Made by a program: the position numbers and the translations under genes | Notes under the pieces: model-generated | Seen by the model: only the letters and a program-made list of their open reading frames with translations | Database searches by the model: none | Told to the model about the DNA's origin: nothing | In this document: piece by piece, positions 1 to 6,430 of the stretch | How positions within the stretch are numbered: the stretch's first letter is position 1 | Layout: every line of letters begins with the position of its first letter | Assembly: GCA_937871145.1 (NCBI GenBank) | Contig: CALMXN010000299.1 | Location: 1-10,169 of the forward strand | Length of the DNA: 10,169 nucleotides | Reading direction: 5' to 3' | From: an uncultured Clostridia bacterium | GTDB lineage: Bacteria; Bacillota; Clostridia; Oscillospirales; Ruminococcaceae

Positions 1-386
1 ACTTTGTTTCTGAAATGAAATTTGACAGACTTGGCTGCTTTGCATATTCAGCAGAAGAAGGTACACCAGCAGCAACCTTCCCTGATCAGATTGAACTTAA
101 AGTCCGTGAACATCGTTCAGATATCATTATGGATGAGCAGATGAGAATTTCAGATGAGAATAACGAAAAGCTGATTGGCAAAACTATTGAGGTCGTTGTT
201 GAAGGTTTTGACAGATACGCTGAATGCTTCTTCGGAAGAAGCTATGCTGAAGCACCTGAAATTGACGGAAAGATATTCTTTACAAGTGAAAAGAAGCTGA
301 CAATAGGTGATTTTGTTAAAGTGAGCATTGATAGTACAATGGATTATGATTTGATTGGAGCAGTGACAGATGAATTTACCAAATAA
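1..386 (+). CDS. rimO: Ribosomal protein S12 methylthiotransferase RimO, C-terminal part (5' truncated)
   Basis: This is the last ~127 codons of a reading frame that is open at the left edge; the frame starts at base 3, and the ATG at 15 is an internal Met. RimO is a cytoplasmic radical-SAM enzyme that adds a methylthio group to a conserved Asp of ribosomal protein S12. The visible part begins at the end of the radical-SAM domain with the RimO signature FDRLGCFAYSAEEGTPAA. It then has the TRAM domain, from about EKLIGKTIEVVVEGF to the end, including the family-typical GRSYAEAPEIDGK. That APEIDG segment and the YSAEEGT motif separate RimO from the related tRNA enzyme MiaB. The Fe-S cluster cysteines lie outside the window. 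The 3' end overlaps pgsA by 17 bp, so the two are probably co-transcribed and translationally coupled. Identification is firm; only completeness upstream is unknown. Confidence 0.93.
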   Translation, partial: FVSEMKFDRLGCFAYSAEEGTPAATFPDQIELKVREHRSDIIMDEQMRISDENNEKLIGKTIEVVVEGFDRYAECFFGRSYAEAPEIDGKIFFTSEKKLTIGDFVKVSIDSTMDYDLIGAVTDEFTK

Positions 387-933
387 GTTGACAATATTGA
401 GAGTTGTTTTAATACCTTTGTTTTTAGTTTTTCTTTTTATAGAAAAAATCCCGGGAAACTATTTTCTTGCCCTTGCAGTATTCGCAATAGCATCAATTAC
501 TGACGCTCTTGATGGACATATAGCAAGAAAAAACAATCTTGTAACAAACTTCGGCAAGTTTTTAGACCCTCTTGCTGATAAAGTTCTTGTAATGTCAGCA
601 CTTGTTGCTTTCATTGAAATTGGACTTGCACCAAGCATTGCTGTTATCATTATCCTTGCACGAGAATTTATGGTTACTTCTCTTCGCCTTGTTGCAAACA
701 AAGAAGGCGGAAAGGTCATTGCCGCTGGTATGATGGGCAAGATTAAAACAGCCTTCACAATGGTTGCTATCGTTGCAATACTGTTCATACAGGGACTTGA
801 TAATGTTATCGATATTTCATTTAATGTTATTCTTGTTGGAAATATTCTTATATGGACTGCAACAGCTCTTACTGCAATTTCAGGAATTCAGTATCTGTGG
901 CAATACAGAACAGAAATTGATCCTACCAAGTAA
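370..933 (+). CDS. pgsA: CDP-diacylglycerol--glycerol-3-phosphate 3-phosphatidyltransferase (PgsA)
   Basis: PgsA makes phosphatidylglycerol phosphate from CDP-diacylglycerol and glycerol 3-phosphate, the committed step to phosphatidylglycerol and cardiolipin. It is an integral membrane protein. The 187-residue product has the usual family length. It carries the full CDP-alcohol phosphotransferase signature D-x2-D-G-x2-A-R-x8-G-x3-D-x3-D: D45, D48, G49, A52, R53, G62, D66 and D70. Hydrophobic segments at about residues 8-24, 31-45, 85-100, 125-142 and 150-170 fit a multi-spanning topology. The N-terminus MNLPNKLTILR is typical of PgsA. The ATG lies inside the end of rimO, so translation is likely coupled to it. 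No terminator is visible after the stop, so some transcripts may run into the downstream T-box leader. Confidence 0.95.
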   Translation: MNLPNKLTILRVVLIPLFLVFLFIEKIPGNYFLALAVFAIASITDALDGHIARKNNLVTNFGKFLDPLADKVLVMSALVAFIEIGLAPSIAVIIILAREFMVTSLRLVANKEGGKVIAAGMMGKIKTAFTMVAIVAILFIQGLDNVIDISFNVILVGNILIWTATALTAISGIQYLWQYRTEIDPTK

Positions 934-943
934 TACTTGATTT

Positions 944-975
944 TTGTAAATGTTTATGGTAGTATATCATATAAT
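944..975 (+). promoter_or_regulatory. Candidate promoter of the Cys T-box transcript
   Basis: A perfect TATAAT lies at 970-975 and a second -10-like TATCAT at 965-970. The only -35 candidates are weak: TTGTAA at 944-949 is 20 bp from TATAAT or 15 bp from TATCAT, and TTGATT at 937-942 is too far. Start of transcription near 982 would place the 5' end just before T-box stem I at 991, which is where it should be. The position is therefore well supported, but the -35 assignment is uncertain. Confidence 0.4.
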
Positions 976-990
976 GAATAAAATGCGTAA

Positions 991-1217
991 CAGGTAGAGT
1001 AATATAATCAACTTCATTTCAGAGAGTGCCAGTCAGGTGAAAGTGGCATATGAAGAATTATACGAAGTGCGCCTGCCAGCACAGACGGGGAACATTATTA
1101 TTAAGTATCTGTCTGCGGATGCTCACGTTAAGAGCCTTGAGTTACAAATCGGAGTGGAACCGTAGTTATGAGCTAACTGCCTCCTTGAGTTTATTCTCAA
1201 GGGGGATTTTTCATTTT
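991..1217 (+). promoter_or_regulatory. T-box riboswitch leader, tRNA-Cys specific, controlling cysE-cysS
   Basis: The leader senses the ratio of charged to uncharged tRNA-Cys and controls transcription into cysE. Stem I is closed by CAGG (991-994) with CCTG (1072-1075). Above it are the specifier loop (TAGAGTAA on one side, CGAAGTGCG on the other), then helices TATAAT/ATTATA and CTTCAT/ATGAAG. The distal arm has the AGAGAG motif and TGCCA/TGGCA around the conserved GGTGAAAG. The specifier triplet is TGC (Cys) at 1068-1070. A stem III-like hairpin GCTC/GAGC lies at 1121-1135. The antiterminator is contiguous: GGAG (1151-1154), the 7-nt bulge TGGAACC (1155-1161), GTAGTTA (1162-1168) paired with TAACTGC (1174-1180), then CTCC (1181-1184). 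The bulge UGGA pairs with an acceptor end UCCA, and tRNA-Cys has discriminator base U73. Specifier, bulge and downstream genes agree independently. The competing terminator shares 1181-1189. Confidence 0.95.
1181..1217 (+). terminator. Regulated intrinsic terminator of the Cys T-box
   Basis: CTCCTTGAG (1181-1189) pairs with CTCAAGGGG (1196-1204) across a six-base loop, giving a 9-bp stem with one G-U pair, followed by ATTTTTCATTTT. Its 5' arm overlaps the CTCC that closes the antiterminator, so the two structures exclude each other. Charged tRNA-Cys should favour this terminator. Only 14 bases separate its T-run from the cysE start, and the cysE ribosome binding site lies in that gap. Confidence 0.92.
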
Positions 1218-1231
1218 AAGGGGGGCAAAAT

Positions 1232-1864
1232 ATGTTTGATATTATTAAAGAAGATATAGCATTGATTAAAGAACGTGACCCTGCAGCAAGAAGTTCATTT
1301 GAAATCGTCCTCACATATTCAGGACTTCACGCGGTAATGGCTTATAGATTATCTCATAAGCTTTATCAGAAGAAGTTATTTACTGTTGCAAGAATAGTTT
1401 CGCAGGTAGCAAGATTTTTTACTGGTATAGAAATTCATCCAGGTGCAAAAATAGGTAAAGGTCTGTTTATTGATCACGGAATGGGTGTAGTGATCGGCGA
1501 AACTACTGAAATCGGTGATAACTGCCTTATTTATCAGGGCGTAACGCTCGGTGGTACGGGTAAGGAACACGGAAAGCGTCACCCGACACTCGGCAACAAT
1601 GTTATGGTTGGTGCTGGTGCAAAGGTTCTCGGACCTTTCAAGGTTGGTGATAATGCAAAAATTGCATCCAACGCAGTTGTTCTGACAGAAGTCCCACCAA
1701 ATACAACAGCGGTCGGCGTTCCTGCAAGAGTTGTTAAGCGCGACGGTGTGAAAGTTTGTGACTGTGACCAGATCCATATTCCGGATCCAGTTTCACAGGA
1801 ACTTTGCAAGCATCTTATGAGAATTGAAAAGCTTGAAAAACAAATAAATAATCTAAACAAATAA
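1232..1864 (+). CDS. cysE: Serine O-acetyltransferase (CysE)
   Basis: CysE acetylates L-serine with acetyl-CoA to give O-acetylserine, the acceptor for sulfide in cysteine synthesis. It is cytoplasmic. The 210-residue protein is the short Gram-positive form, lacking much of the N-terminal helical domain of the E. coli enzyme. It has a helical N-terminus (1-62), then the left-handed beta-helix of hexapeptide repeats (about 65-165). Conserved active-site blocks are TGIEIHPGA (64-72), FIDHGMG (79-85; His82), YQGVTLGGTGK (101-111) and GKRHP (114-118; His117). Glu67 stands where E. coli has Asp143, as I recall for the Bacillus enzyme. The C-terminus ends in a charged helix. The start follows a strong AGGGGGGC ribosome binding site. 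Placement after the T-box and before cysS matches the cysES arrangement of other Firmicutes. Confidence 0.95.
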   Translation: MFDIIKEDIALIKERDPAARSSFEIVLTYSGLHAVMAYRLSHKLYQKKLFTVARIVSQVARFFTGIEIHPGAKIGKGLFIDHGMGVVIGETTEIGDNCLIYQGVTLGGTGKEHGKRHPTLGNNVMVGAGAKVLGPFKVGDNAKIASNAVVLTEVPPNTTAVGVPARVVKRDGVKVCDCDQIHIPDPVSQELCKHLMRIEKLEKQINNLNK

Positions 1865-1871
1865 TATATAA

Positions 1872-1889
1872 GGGCAGAGGATTCTGCCC
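1872..1889 (+). other. Hairpin between cysE and cysS
   Basis: GGGCAGA (1872-1878) and TCTGCCC (1883-1889) form a perfect 7-bp stem with a 4-base loop, directly after the cysE stop. The downstream bases ATCTTATTT are a poor T-run, so it is at best a weak terminator. It could instead stabilise the 3' end of the cysE message or set the cysE:cysS ratio. The cysS ribosome binding site (AGGGGG) begins about 10 bases later. Confidence 0.6.
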
Positions 1890-1910
1890 ATCTTATTTCA
1901 GGGGGAAAGT

Positions 1911-3323
1911 ATGAAAATTTACAATACACTTACAAGAGAAAAGGAAGAGTTTGTTCCTCGCTTTGGCAATAAGGTTTCAATGTACACCTGCGGGCCAACA
2001 GTATATCATTATGCTCATATCGGCAACCTTCGAAGCTATATTATGGAGGACGTGCTTGAAAAGCATATGCGTTTTAGCGGATATGACGTAACAAGAGTAA
2101 TGAATATTACTGATGTTGGTCATCTTTCAAGCGACGGTGATACTGGCGATGACAAGATGCTCAAGGGTGCAAAAAGAGAGCACAAATCTGTTATGGAAAT
2201 TGCAAAACTCTATACAGACGCTTTCTTTGATGATTGCAGAAAGCTTAACATCAAAACACCTGATGTGGTTGAACCAGCGACTTCCTGCATTGATGAATTT
2301 ATTAAAGTCATATCATCTCTCATAGAAAAAGACTATGCTTATGAAGCTGGCGGAAATATCTATTTTGATACATCAAAGCTTGATAATTATTATGCGTTCC
2401 ATAATTTCAAGGAAGAAGACCTTGAAATCGGCGTAAGAGAAGGCGTTGAGGAAGACTCAAACAAGAGAAACAAGGCTGACTTTGTACTTTGGTTCACAAA
2501 ATCAAAGTTTGATGATCAGGAACTTAAATGGGAAAGTCCTTGGGGTGTCGGATATCCAGGCTGGCATATTGAATGCTCTTGCATAAGTATGAAAAATCTT
2601 GGCGAATATCTTGATATACATTGTGGCGGAATTGATAATGCCTTCCCTCATCACACAAATGAAATCGCACAGAGCGAAGCTTATCTCGGCCATAAATGGT
2701 GCAACTATTGGTTCCACGTTTATCACCTTAACACAAACAGCGGTAAGATGAGCAAATCAAAAGGAGAATTCCTTACTGTTTCTCTCATTGAATCTAAGGG
2801 CTATAATCCACTTGTTTATCGTTTCTTCTGCCTGCAGTCACATTACAGAAAATCATTGGTATTCTCATATGAAAACCTTGATAATGCAGTAATTGCTTTC
2901 AATAAAATTATTTCAAAGATTTCTTCTATCCTTAAAGAAGAAAGTGGAGAAGTCAGCAAAGACGATTTTGATAACTACAGAGCACAATTTAAAGAATCTC
3001 TTGATAATGATTTAAATACATCACTTGCTATCACAGCACTTTATGATGTTTTAAAAGCAAATATAAACGCAAAAACAAAGCTCGCTCTTATTGATGAGTT
3101 TGATAAGGTACTTTCCCTGAGCCTTATTGAAACTGCTAAAAAACTGAATTCTGCTTCTGAAGGTGAGGAAATTCCTCAGGAAGTTATGAATATTGTGAAC
3201 GAAAGAACACAGGCAAGAAAAAATAAGGACTTTGCCCTTGCAGATGAATTGAGAAATAAGATTTCTGATATGGGTTATGTTCTTGAAGAAACACGACAGG
3301 GAACAACAATAAAAAAGAAATAA
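1911..3323 (+). CDS. cysS: Cysteine--tRNA ligase (CysRS)
   Basis: This class Ia aminoacyl-tRNA synthetase charges tRNA-Cys in the cytoplasm. The 470-residue length is normal. The N-terminus has the CysRS block MYTCGPTVYHYAHIGN, containing zinc ligand Cys27 and the HIGH-type motif HIGN (36-39). The other expected zinc ligands are Cys222 in GWHIECS, His247 and Glu251 in FPHHTNEIAQS. The KMSKS loop is intact at 279-283. After NITD at 65-68 the protein has GHLSSDGDTGDDK rather than the short DDK of E. coli, an insertion of about ten residues that I recall in a subset of bacterial CysRS. The C-terminal part carries the DALR-type helical domain and a lysine-rich tail. A strong GGGGG site precedes the ATG. 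As the tRNA-Cys charging enzyme it closes the loop with the T-box upstream: low charging raises its own transcription. Confidence 0.97.
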   Translation: MKIYNTLTREKEEFVPRFGNKVSMYTCGPTVYHYAHIGNLRSYIMEDVLEKHMRFSGYDVTRVMNITDVGHLSSDGDTGDDKMLKGAKREHKSVMEIAKLYTDAFFDDCRKLNIKTPDVVEPATSCIDEFIKVISSLIEKDYAYEAGGNIYFDTSKLDNYYAFHNFKEEDLEIGVREGVEEDSNKRNKADFVLWFTKSKFDDQELKWESPWGVGYPGWHIECSCISMKNLGEYLDIHCGGIDNAFPHHTNEIAQSEAYLGHKWCNYWFHVYHLNTNSGKMSKSKGEFLTVSLIESKGYNPLVYRFFCLQSHYRKSLVFSYENLDNAVIAFNKIISKISSILKEESGEVSKDDFDNYRAQFKESLDNDLNTSLAITALYDVLKANINAKTKLALIDEFDKVLSLSLIETAKKLNSASEGEEIPQEVMNIVNERTQARKNKDFALADELRNKISDMGYVLEETRQGTTIKKK

Positions 3324-3336
3324 CGGAAGGTGAATT

Positions 3337-4128
3337 ATGAAAAGTAAAGGATTTTCAAAGCTGCTGATTATTGGAGCTATACTGCTTGCTGTAGTATTCG
3401 GATTGTTCTTTTTTGCAAATAAGGGATATAAATTCCCTAAGGAAATAAACTCAAAGGATGTTGACCTTATTCAGCTTAATGCCCCAGAAAAAGGACAGAA
3501 AATTGCAACTGTTGACACAACAGAAGGCACATTCAAAATCGTTCTGTATGAAAAGGAAGCACCAGCGACTGTTGCTCATTTTATAAAGCTTGTAAATGAC
3601 GGCTATTATGATGGCACATATGTATACAAAATTGCAAAAGACAATGACGGAAAGGGCAATTATTTCCACGCTGGTACAAAACGTGAAGACGGTATTGTCT
3701 TGAATAAAAAAGACAAGGATAAGGAAGGCTTTGACCAGAATTTATATGACCAGGAGCATAAAAGCATTGATGTTGAAAGAAGCAAAAATCTTTGGCCTAT
3801 CAAGGGTGCTATTATTGCAACAGGAGTTGACTTAAAGGGTAGCGGAACATTTATTTTGGGTATAAATTCATTGAATTTTGATGATAAGCTAAAGTCTCAA
3901 CTTAATGAAATGGTAGAAAAGAAAAAAGCAAATAAAGATATAGTTGATGCCTTTTTAGATAAAGGCGGTGTGCCAAATATACCATATAATATCACTATCT
4001 TTGCACAGGTATATGAGGGTATGGATTCATACGAAAAAATTTTTGATGTAGATACTGATAAAAAAAGCGGTGCTCCAAAAGAAGCAGTTAAGATAAACAA
4101 GATTACTCTCTCAACCTACGGTGAATAA
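3337..4128 (+). CDS. Membrane-anchored cyclophilin-like protein (peptidyl-prolyl isomerase fold, degenerate active site)
   Basis: The 263-residue protein has a short basic N-terminus and one hydrophobic segment (about 9-27) with no lipobox, so it is probably anchored in the membrane with its domain outside. Residues about 56-262 follow the cyclophilin order: IATVDTTEGTFKIVLYE, then EAPATVAHFIKLVNDGYYDGT (75-94), GSGTFILGIN (168-177), an insertion of about 35 residues, and IFAQVYEGMDSYEKI (221-235). Key residues are changed. The FHR motif with catalytic Arg is VYK here (Lys98), and the QGGD block is FHAGTK. Cyclophilins catalyse proline cis-trans isomerisation, but activity of this one is doubtful; it may act as a chaperone or binding module. 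It starts 13 bases after cysS behind GGAAGGTG and is followed by a terminator, so it is the last gene of the Cys T-box unit. The fold assignment is fairly sure, the function is not. Confidence 0.82.
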   Translation: MKSKGFSKLLIIGAILLAVVFGLFFFANKGYKFPKEINSKDVDLIQLNAPEKGQKIATVDTTEGTFKIVLYEKEAPATVAHFIKLVNDGYYDGTYVYKIAKDNDGKGNYFHAGTKREDGIVLNKKDKDKEGFDQNLYDQEHKSIDVERSKNLWPIKGAIIATGVDLKGSGTFILGINSLNFDDKLKSQLNEMVEKKKANKDIVDAFLDKGGVPNIPYNITIFAQVYEGMDSYEKIFDVDTDKKSGAPKEAVKINKITLSTYGE

Positions 4129-4140
4129 TATAAAAAGTTT

Positions 4141-4178
4141 AACAGTCTCTTAATATATAAAGAGGCTGTTTATTTTTT
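4141..4178 (+). terminator. Intrinsic terminator of the cysE-cysS-cyclophilin unit
   Basis: AACAGTCTCTT (4141-4151) pairs with AAGAGGCTGTT (4160-4170) in an 11-bp stem with one G-U pair and an 8-base AT loop, followed by TATTTTTT. It begins 12 bases after the stop codon. The rest of the gap to murA (4179-4273) is AT-rich with nothing else I can support. Confidence 0.92.
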
Positions 4179-4273
4179 GGGTCTGATTAATTATCCAAAT
4201 ATTGCCAACAATAATTTAGACATATCTTTGCTATATTTTGTGATAATATCTAATTATTTTAATGCGAAAAAGC

Positions 4274-4302
4274 TTTTAATTTATAAAAAAGTGTGTTATA
4301 AT
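4274..4302 (+). promoter_or_regulatory. Promoter of the murA-walJ-rlmH unit
   Basis: A consensus TATAAT lies at 4297-4302 with an extended -10 TG at 4294-4295. A weak -35, TTTTAA (4274-4279), stands at the optimal 17-bp spacing. It lies downstream of the previous terminator, and the predicted transcript start is about 25 bases before the murA start codon. This leaves a short leader with no room for a riboswitch. Confidence 0.7.
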
Positions 4303-4333
4303 AATAAAGATATTTAGTGGGAGAGTGAATTAT

Positions 4334-5617
4334 TTGGAAAAATTATATATTCGCGGTGGTAAACCTCTCCATGGACAAGTTGAAATAAGCGGTGCTAAAA
4401 ATGCAGCAGTAGCAATAGTTGCAGCTACAATTCTCGCCGATGGCCCATGTGTTCTTGAAAATGTTCCAGAGATTAGTGATATTTCCATCTGTATCCGTAT
4501 TCTTTATGAAATGGGTGCAAGTGTTAAGATAATAAATAAAAATACAATTCAGATTGACACAAGGGGTATTATGGAGCCTACTGTTCCATACGACCTTGCT
4601 CGTCTAATGCGTGCATCAAGTTATTTTCTTGGCACATTACTTGGCAGATTTCACAAGGCAAAGGTTCCAATGCCTGGCGGATGTGATCTTGGTGACCGTC
4701 CGATTGATCAGCATCTTAAAGCATTTCGTTCACTTGGCGCAACTGATGTAATTGAACATGGAATGGTTGAAGTATCAGCAGACAGCCTTATCGGATCTCA
4801 GATTTATTTTGATTTTATTACTGTTGGTGGTACAATAAATGCAATGTTCGCGGCTGTTAAGGCTGAAGGTTTAACAATAATTGAAAACGCAGCAAAGGAA
4901 CCTCACATTGTTGATTTAGCAAACTTTCTTAATTCAATGGGAGCAGATATTATGGGCGCTGGTACTGATGTTATCAAAATCCGTGGTGTAAGCTCATTGA
5001 AGGGTACTACTTATGCAGTAATTCCGGATCAGATTGAAGCCGGAACATATATGGTTGCAGCAGCAGCCACAAAAGGTGATGTCATTATAAGGAATGTTAT
5101 TCCCAAACATCTTGAATCTATTACAGCAAAACTTCGCAAAATCGGCGTAACAGTAATAGAAAATGATGATAGTGTCAGAGTTATTTACACAGGCCCTCTT
5201 GAGAAAACAAGCTTAAAAACTATGCCTCACCCAGGTTTCCCGACAGATATGCAGCCACAGTTTTCTACACTGTTGTGTCTTGCAAGTGGGACAAGCATAG
5301 TAACAGATGATATATTTGATAACCGCTTTAGATTCGTAGCGGAGCTTCGCCGTATGGGAGCTGATATTTCTGTTGACGGCAAGGTCGCAATTATTCAGGG
5401 GATTGAATCCTTTACTGGTGCTCCGGTGAAAGCAACAGACCTTCGTGCTGGCGCAGCAATGATTATTGCAGGACTTGCAGCTCACGGGGTAACCGAAATC
5501 GATGATATCTTTCATATTGAAAGAGGATACGAAAACATTGATGACAAGCTAAAATTGCTTGGTGCTGATGTTGTCAGAAAGACCATACCAGGTTCATCAA
5601 TGAGAAAAGCACTATAA
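4334..5617 (+). CDS. murA: UDP-N-acetylglucosamine 1-carboxyvinyltransferase (MurA)
   Basis: MurA transfers enolpyruvate from PEP to UDP-GlcNAc, the first committed step of peptidoglycan synthesis, in the cytoplasm; it is the fosfomycin target. I choose the TTG start at 4334. It gives the family N-terminus MEKLYIRGGKPLHG and sits 10 bases after the GGGAG ribosome binding site (4319-4323). A GTG at 4325 would add three residues, but it lies only one base from that site. From TTG the protein is 427 residues. Lys22 and Asn23 fall in SGAKNAA, as in E. coli. The PEP-binding Cys117 is in MPGGCDLGDRP, so the enzyme has the fosfomycin-sensitive Cys, not Asp. The Asp of FPTDMQPQ and the Arg of IERGYENID are also present. 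Both halves of the two-domain EPSP-synthase fold are complete. The next gene starts 18 bases downstream in the same operon. Many Firmicutes have two MurA paralogues, and I cannot tell which one this is. Confidence 0.96.
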   Translation: MEKLYIRGGKPLHGQVEISGAKNAAVAIVAATILADGPCVLENVPEISDISICIRILYEMGASVKIINKNTIQIDTRGIMEPTVPYDLARLMRASSYFLGTLLGRFHKAKVPMPGGCDLGDRPIDQHLKAFRSLGATDVIEHGMVEVSADSLIGSQIYFDFITVGGTINAMFAAVKAEGLTIIENAAKEPHIVDLANFLNSMGADIMGAGTDVIKIRGVSSLKGTTYAVIPDQIEAGTYMVAAAATKGDVIIRNVIPKHLESITAKLRKIGVTVIENDDSVRVIYTGPLEKTSLKTMPHPGFPTDMQPQFSTLLCLASGTSIVTDDIFDNRFRFVAELRRMGADISVDGKVAIIQGIESFTGAPVKATDLRAGAAMIIAGLAAHGVTEIDDIFHIERGYENIDDKLKLLGADVVRKTIPGSSMRKAL

Positions 5618-5635
5618 ATTAAGGAACGTGATTTA

Positions 5636-6421
5636 ATGGCAAGAGTTTACCCTTTATTCAGTTCAAGCAAGGGTAATGCGACATTTATCGGCAGCCCAGC
5701 ATCAGGTATACTGATTGATGCAGGTGTTAGCTGCAAACGACTATCAGAGGGACTTGAAATATGTGGAATCAATGCTGATGCGGTAAAAGCAATTTTCATT
5801 ACGCATGAGCATTCAGATCATGTTTCAGGTCTGAATATTTTTACACAGAAATATAAGATTCCTGTTTATGCACAGGAAAAGACGCTTAATTCACTGATAA
5901 GATCAAACAAGATTTCTGCTTGCACTAAAACTGAAGTAATAACATCTGACGGGCTTGGAATAAACGATATGTACATAAAATGCTTTTCCACACCACACGA
6001 TACAGAACAAAGCTGTGGATACAGAATTAACACAAATGATGAAAGAGTCATTACAGTATGCACAGACCTTGGCAAAATAACACCTGAGGTTGAAAGCAAT
6101 CTCTTCGGCTCAGACTTTGTTCTTCTTGAATCAAATTATGATGAGCAAATGCTCAAAAGCGGAAGATATCCGTATTATCTGAAGAAAAGAATTCTTTCAG
6201 ACCACGGACATCTTGCAAATAATATCTGTGCAGGAATGGTAAAAAGATTACTTCAAAACGGAACGACACGTGTAATTCTCGGGCATCTGAGTCAGGAAAA
6301 TAACACCCCTTTTGTTGCTGAAAAAACTGTACTTAATGAGCTTAATGATTTTTGCAGGAATAAGGATTACATATTGTCAGTTGCTCCAGTTGCGACAAGT
6401 GGCGCATGTTGTGTTTTATAA
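5636..6421 (+). CDS. walJ: Metallo-beta-lactamase-fold hydrolase, WalJ/YycJ family
   Basis: The 261-residue product matches the YycJ/WalJ branch of the MBL superfamily. It has the metal-binding motif HEHSDH (His57, His59, Asp61, His62), His121 in TPHDTEQS, Asp144 in CTDLG, and His217 in LGHLSQENN. It also has the family-specific LLESNYDE and SDHGHLAN blocks. There is no signal peptide, so it is cytoplasmic. Members have been linked to DNA exonuclease activity and mismatch repair and, in Bacillus, to the WalRK cell-wall locus; I cite this from memory and the exact role is unsettled. The start follows AAGGAACG. It lies between murA and rlmH with short gaps (18 and 9 bases). The pairing with rlmH is also seen in Bacillus and Staphylococcus, but no walRK genes are present here. 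Family assignment is confident, function is inferred. Confidence 0.88.
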   Translation: MARVYPLFSSSKGNATFIGSPASGILIDAGVSCKRLSEGLEICGINADAVKAIFITHEHSDHVSGLNIFTQKYKIPVYAQEKTLNSLIRSNKISACTKTEVITSDGLGINDMYIKCFSTPHDTEQSCGYRINTNDERVITVCTDLGKITPEVESNLFGSDFVLLESNYDEQMLKSGRYPYYLKKRILSDHGHLANNICAGMVKRLLQNGTTRVILGHLSQENNTPFVAEKTVLNELNDFCRNKDYILSVAPVATSGACCVL

Positions 6422-6430
6422 GGTGAAATT

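Noticed and set aside
1050..1259. 69-codon plus-strand frame across the T-box leader
   Set aside because: It lies entirely over the structured T-box, antiterminator and terminator and runs into cysE. It has no ribosome binding site and a composition unlike a protein.
1430..1440. Glu67 in CysE where E. coli has the catalytic-dyad Asp143
   Set aside because: As I recall, the Bacillus enzyme has the same IEIHPGA sequence, so this looks like normal family variation, not a lost active site.
1376..1929. Two minus-strand frames (1376-1777 and 1579-1929) opposite cysE
   Set aside because: They are antisense shadows of a well-identified gene, Cys- or Ser-rich with no recognisable domain or ribosome binding site.
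4179..4273. Possible second promoter (TTGCTA / TAATTA) upstream of murA
   Set aside because: Matches are weak in very AT-rich DNA, and a much better extended -10 promoter lies closer to the gene.
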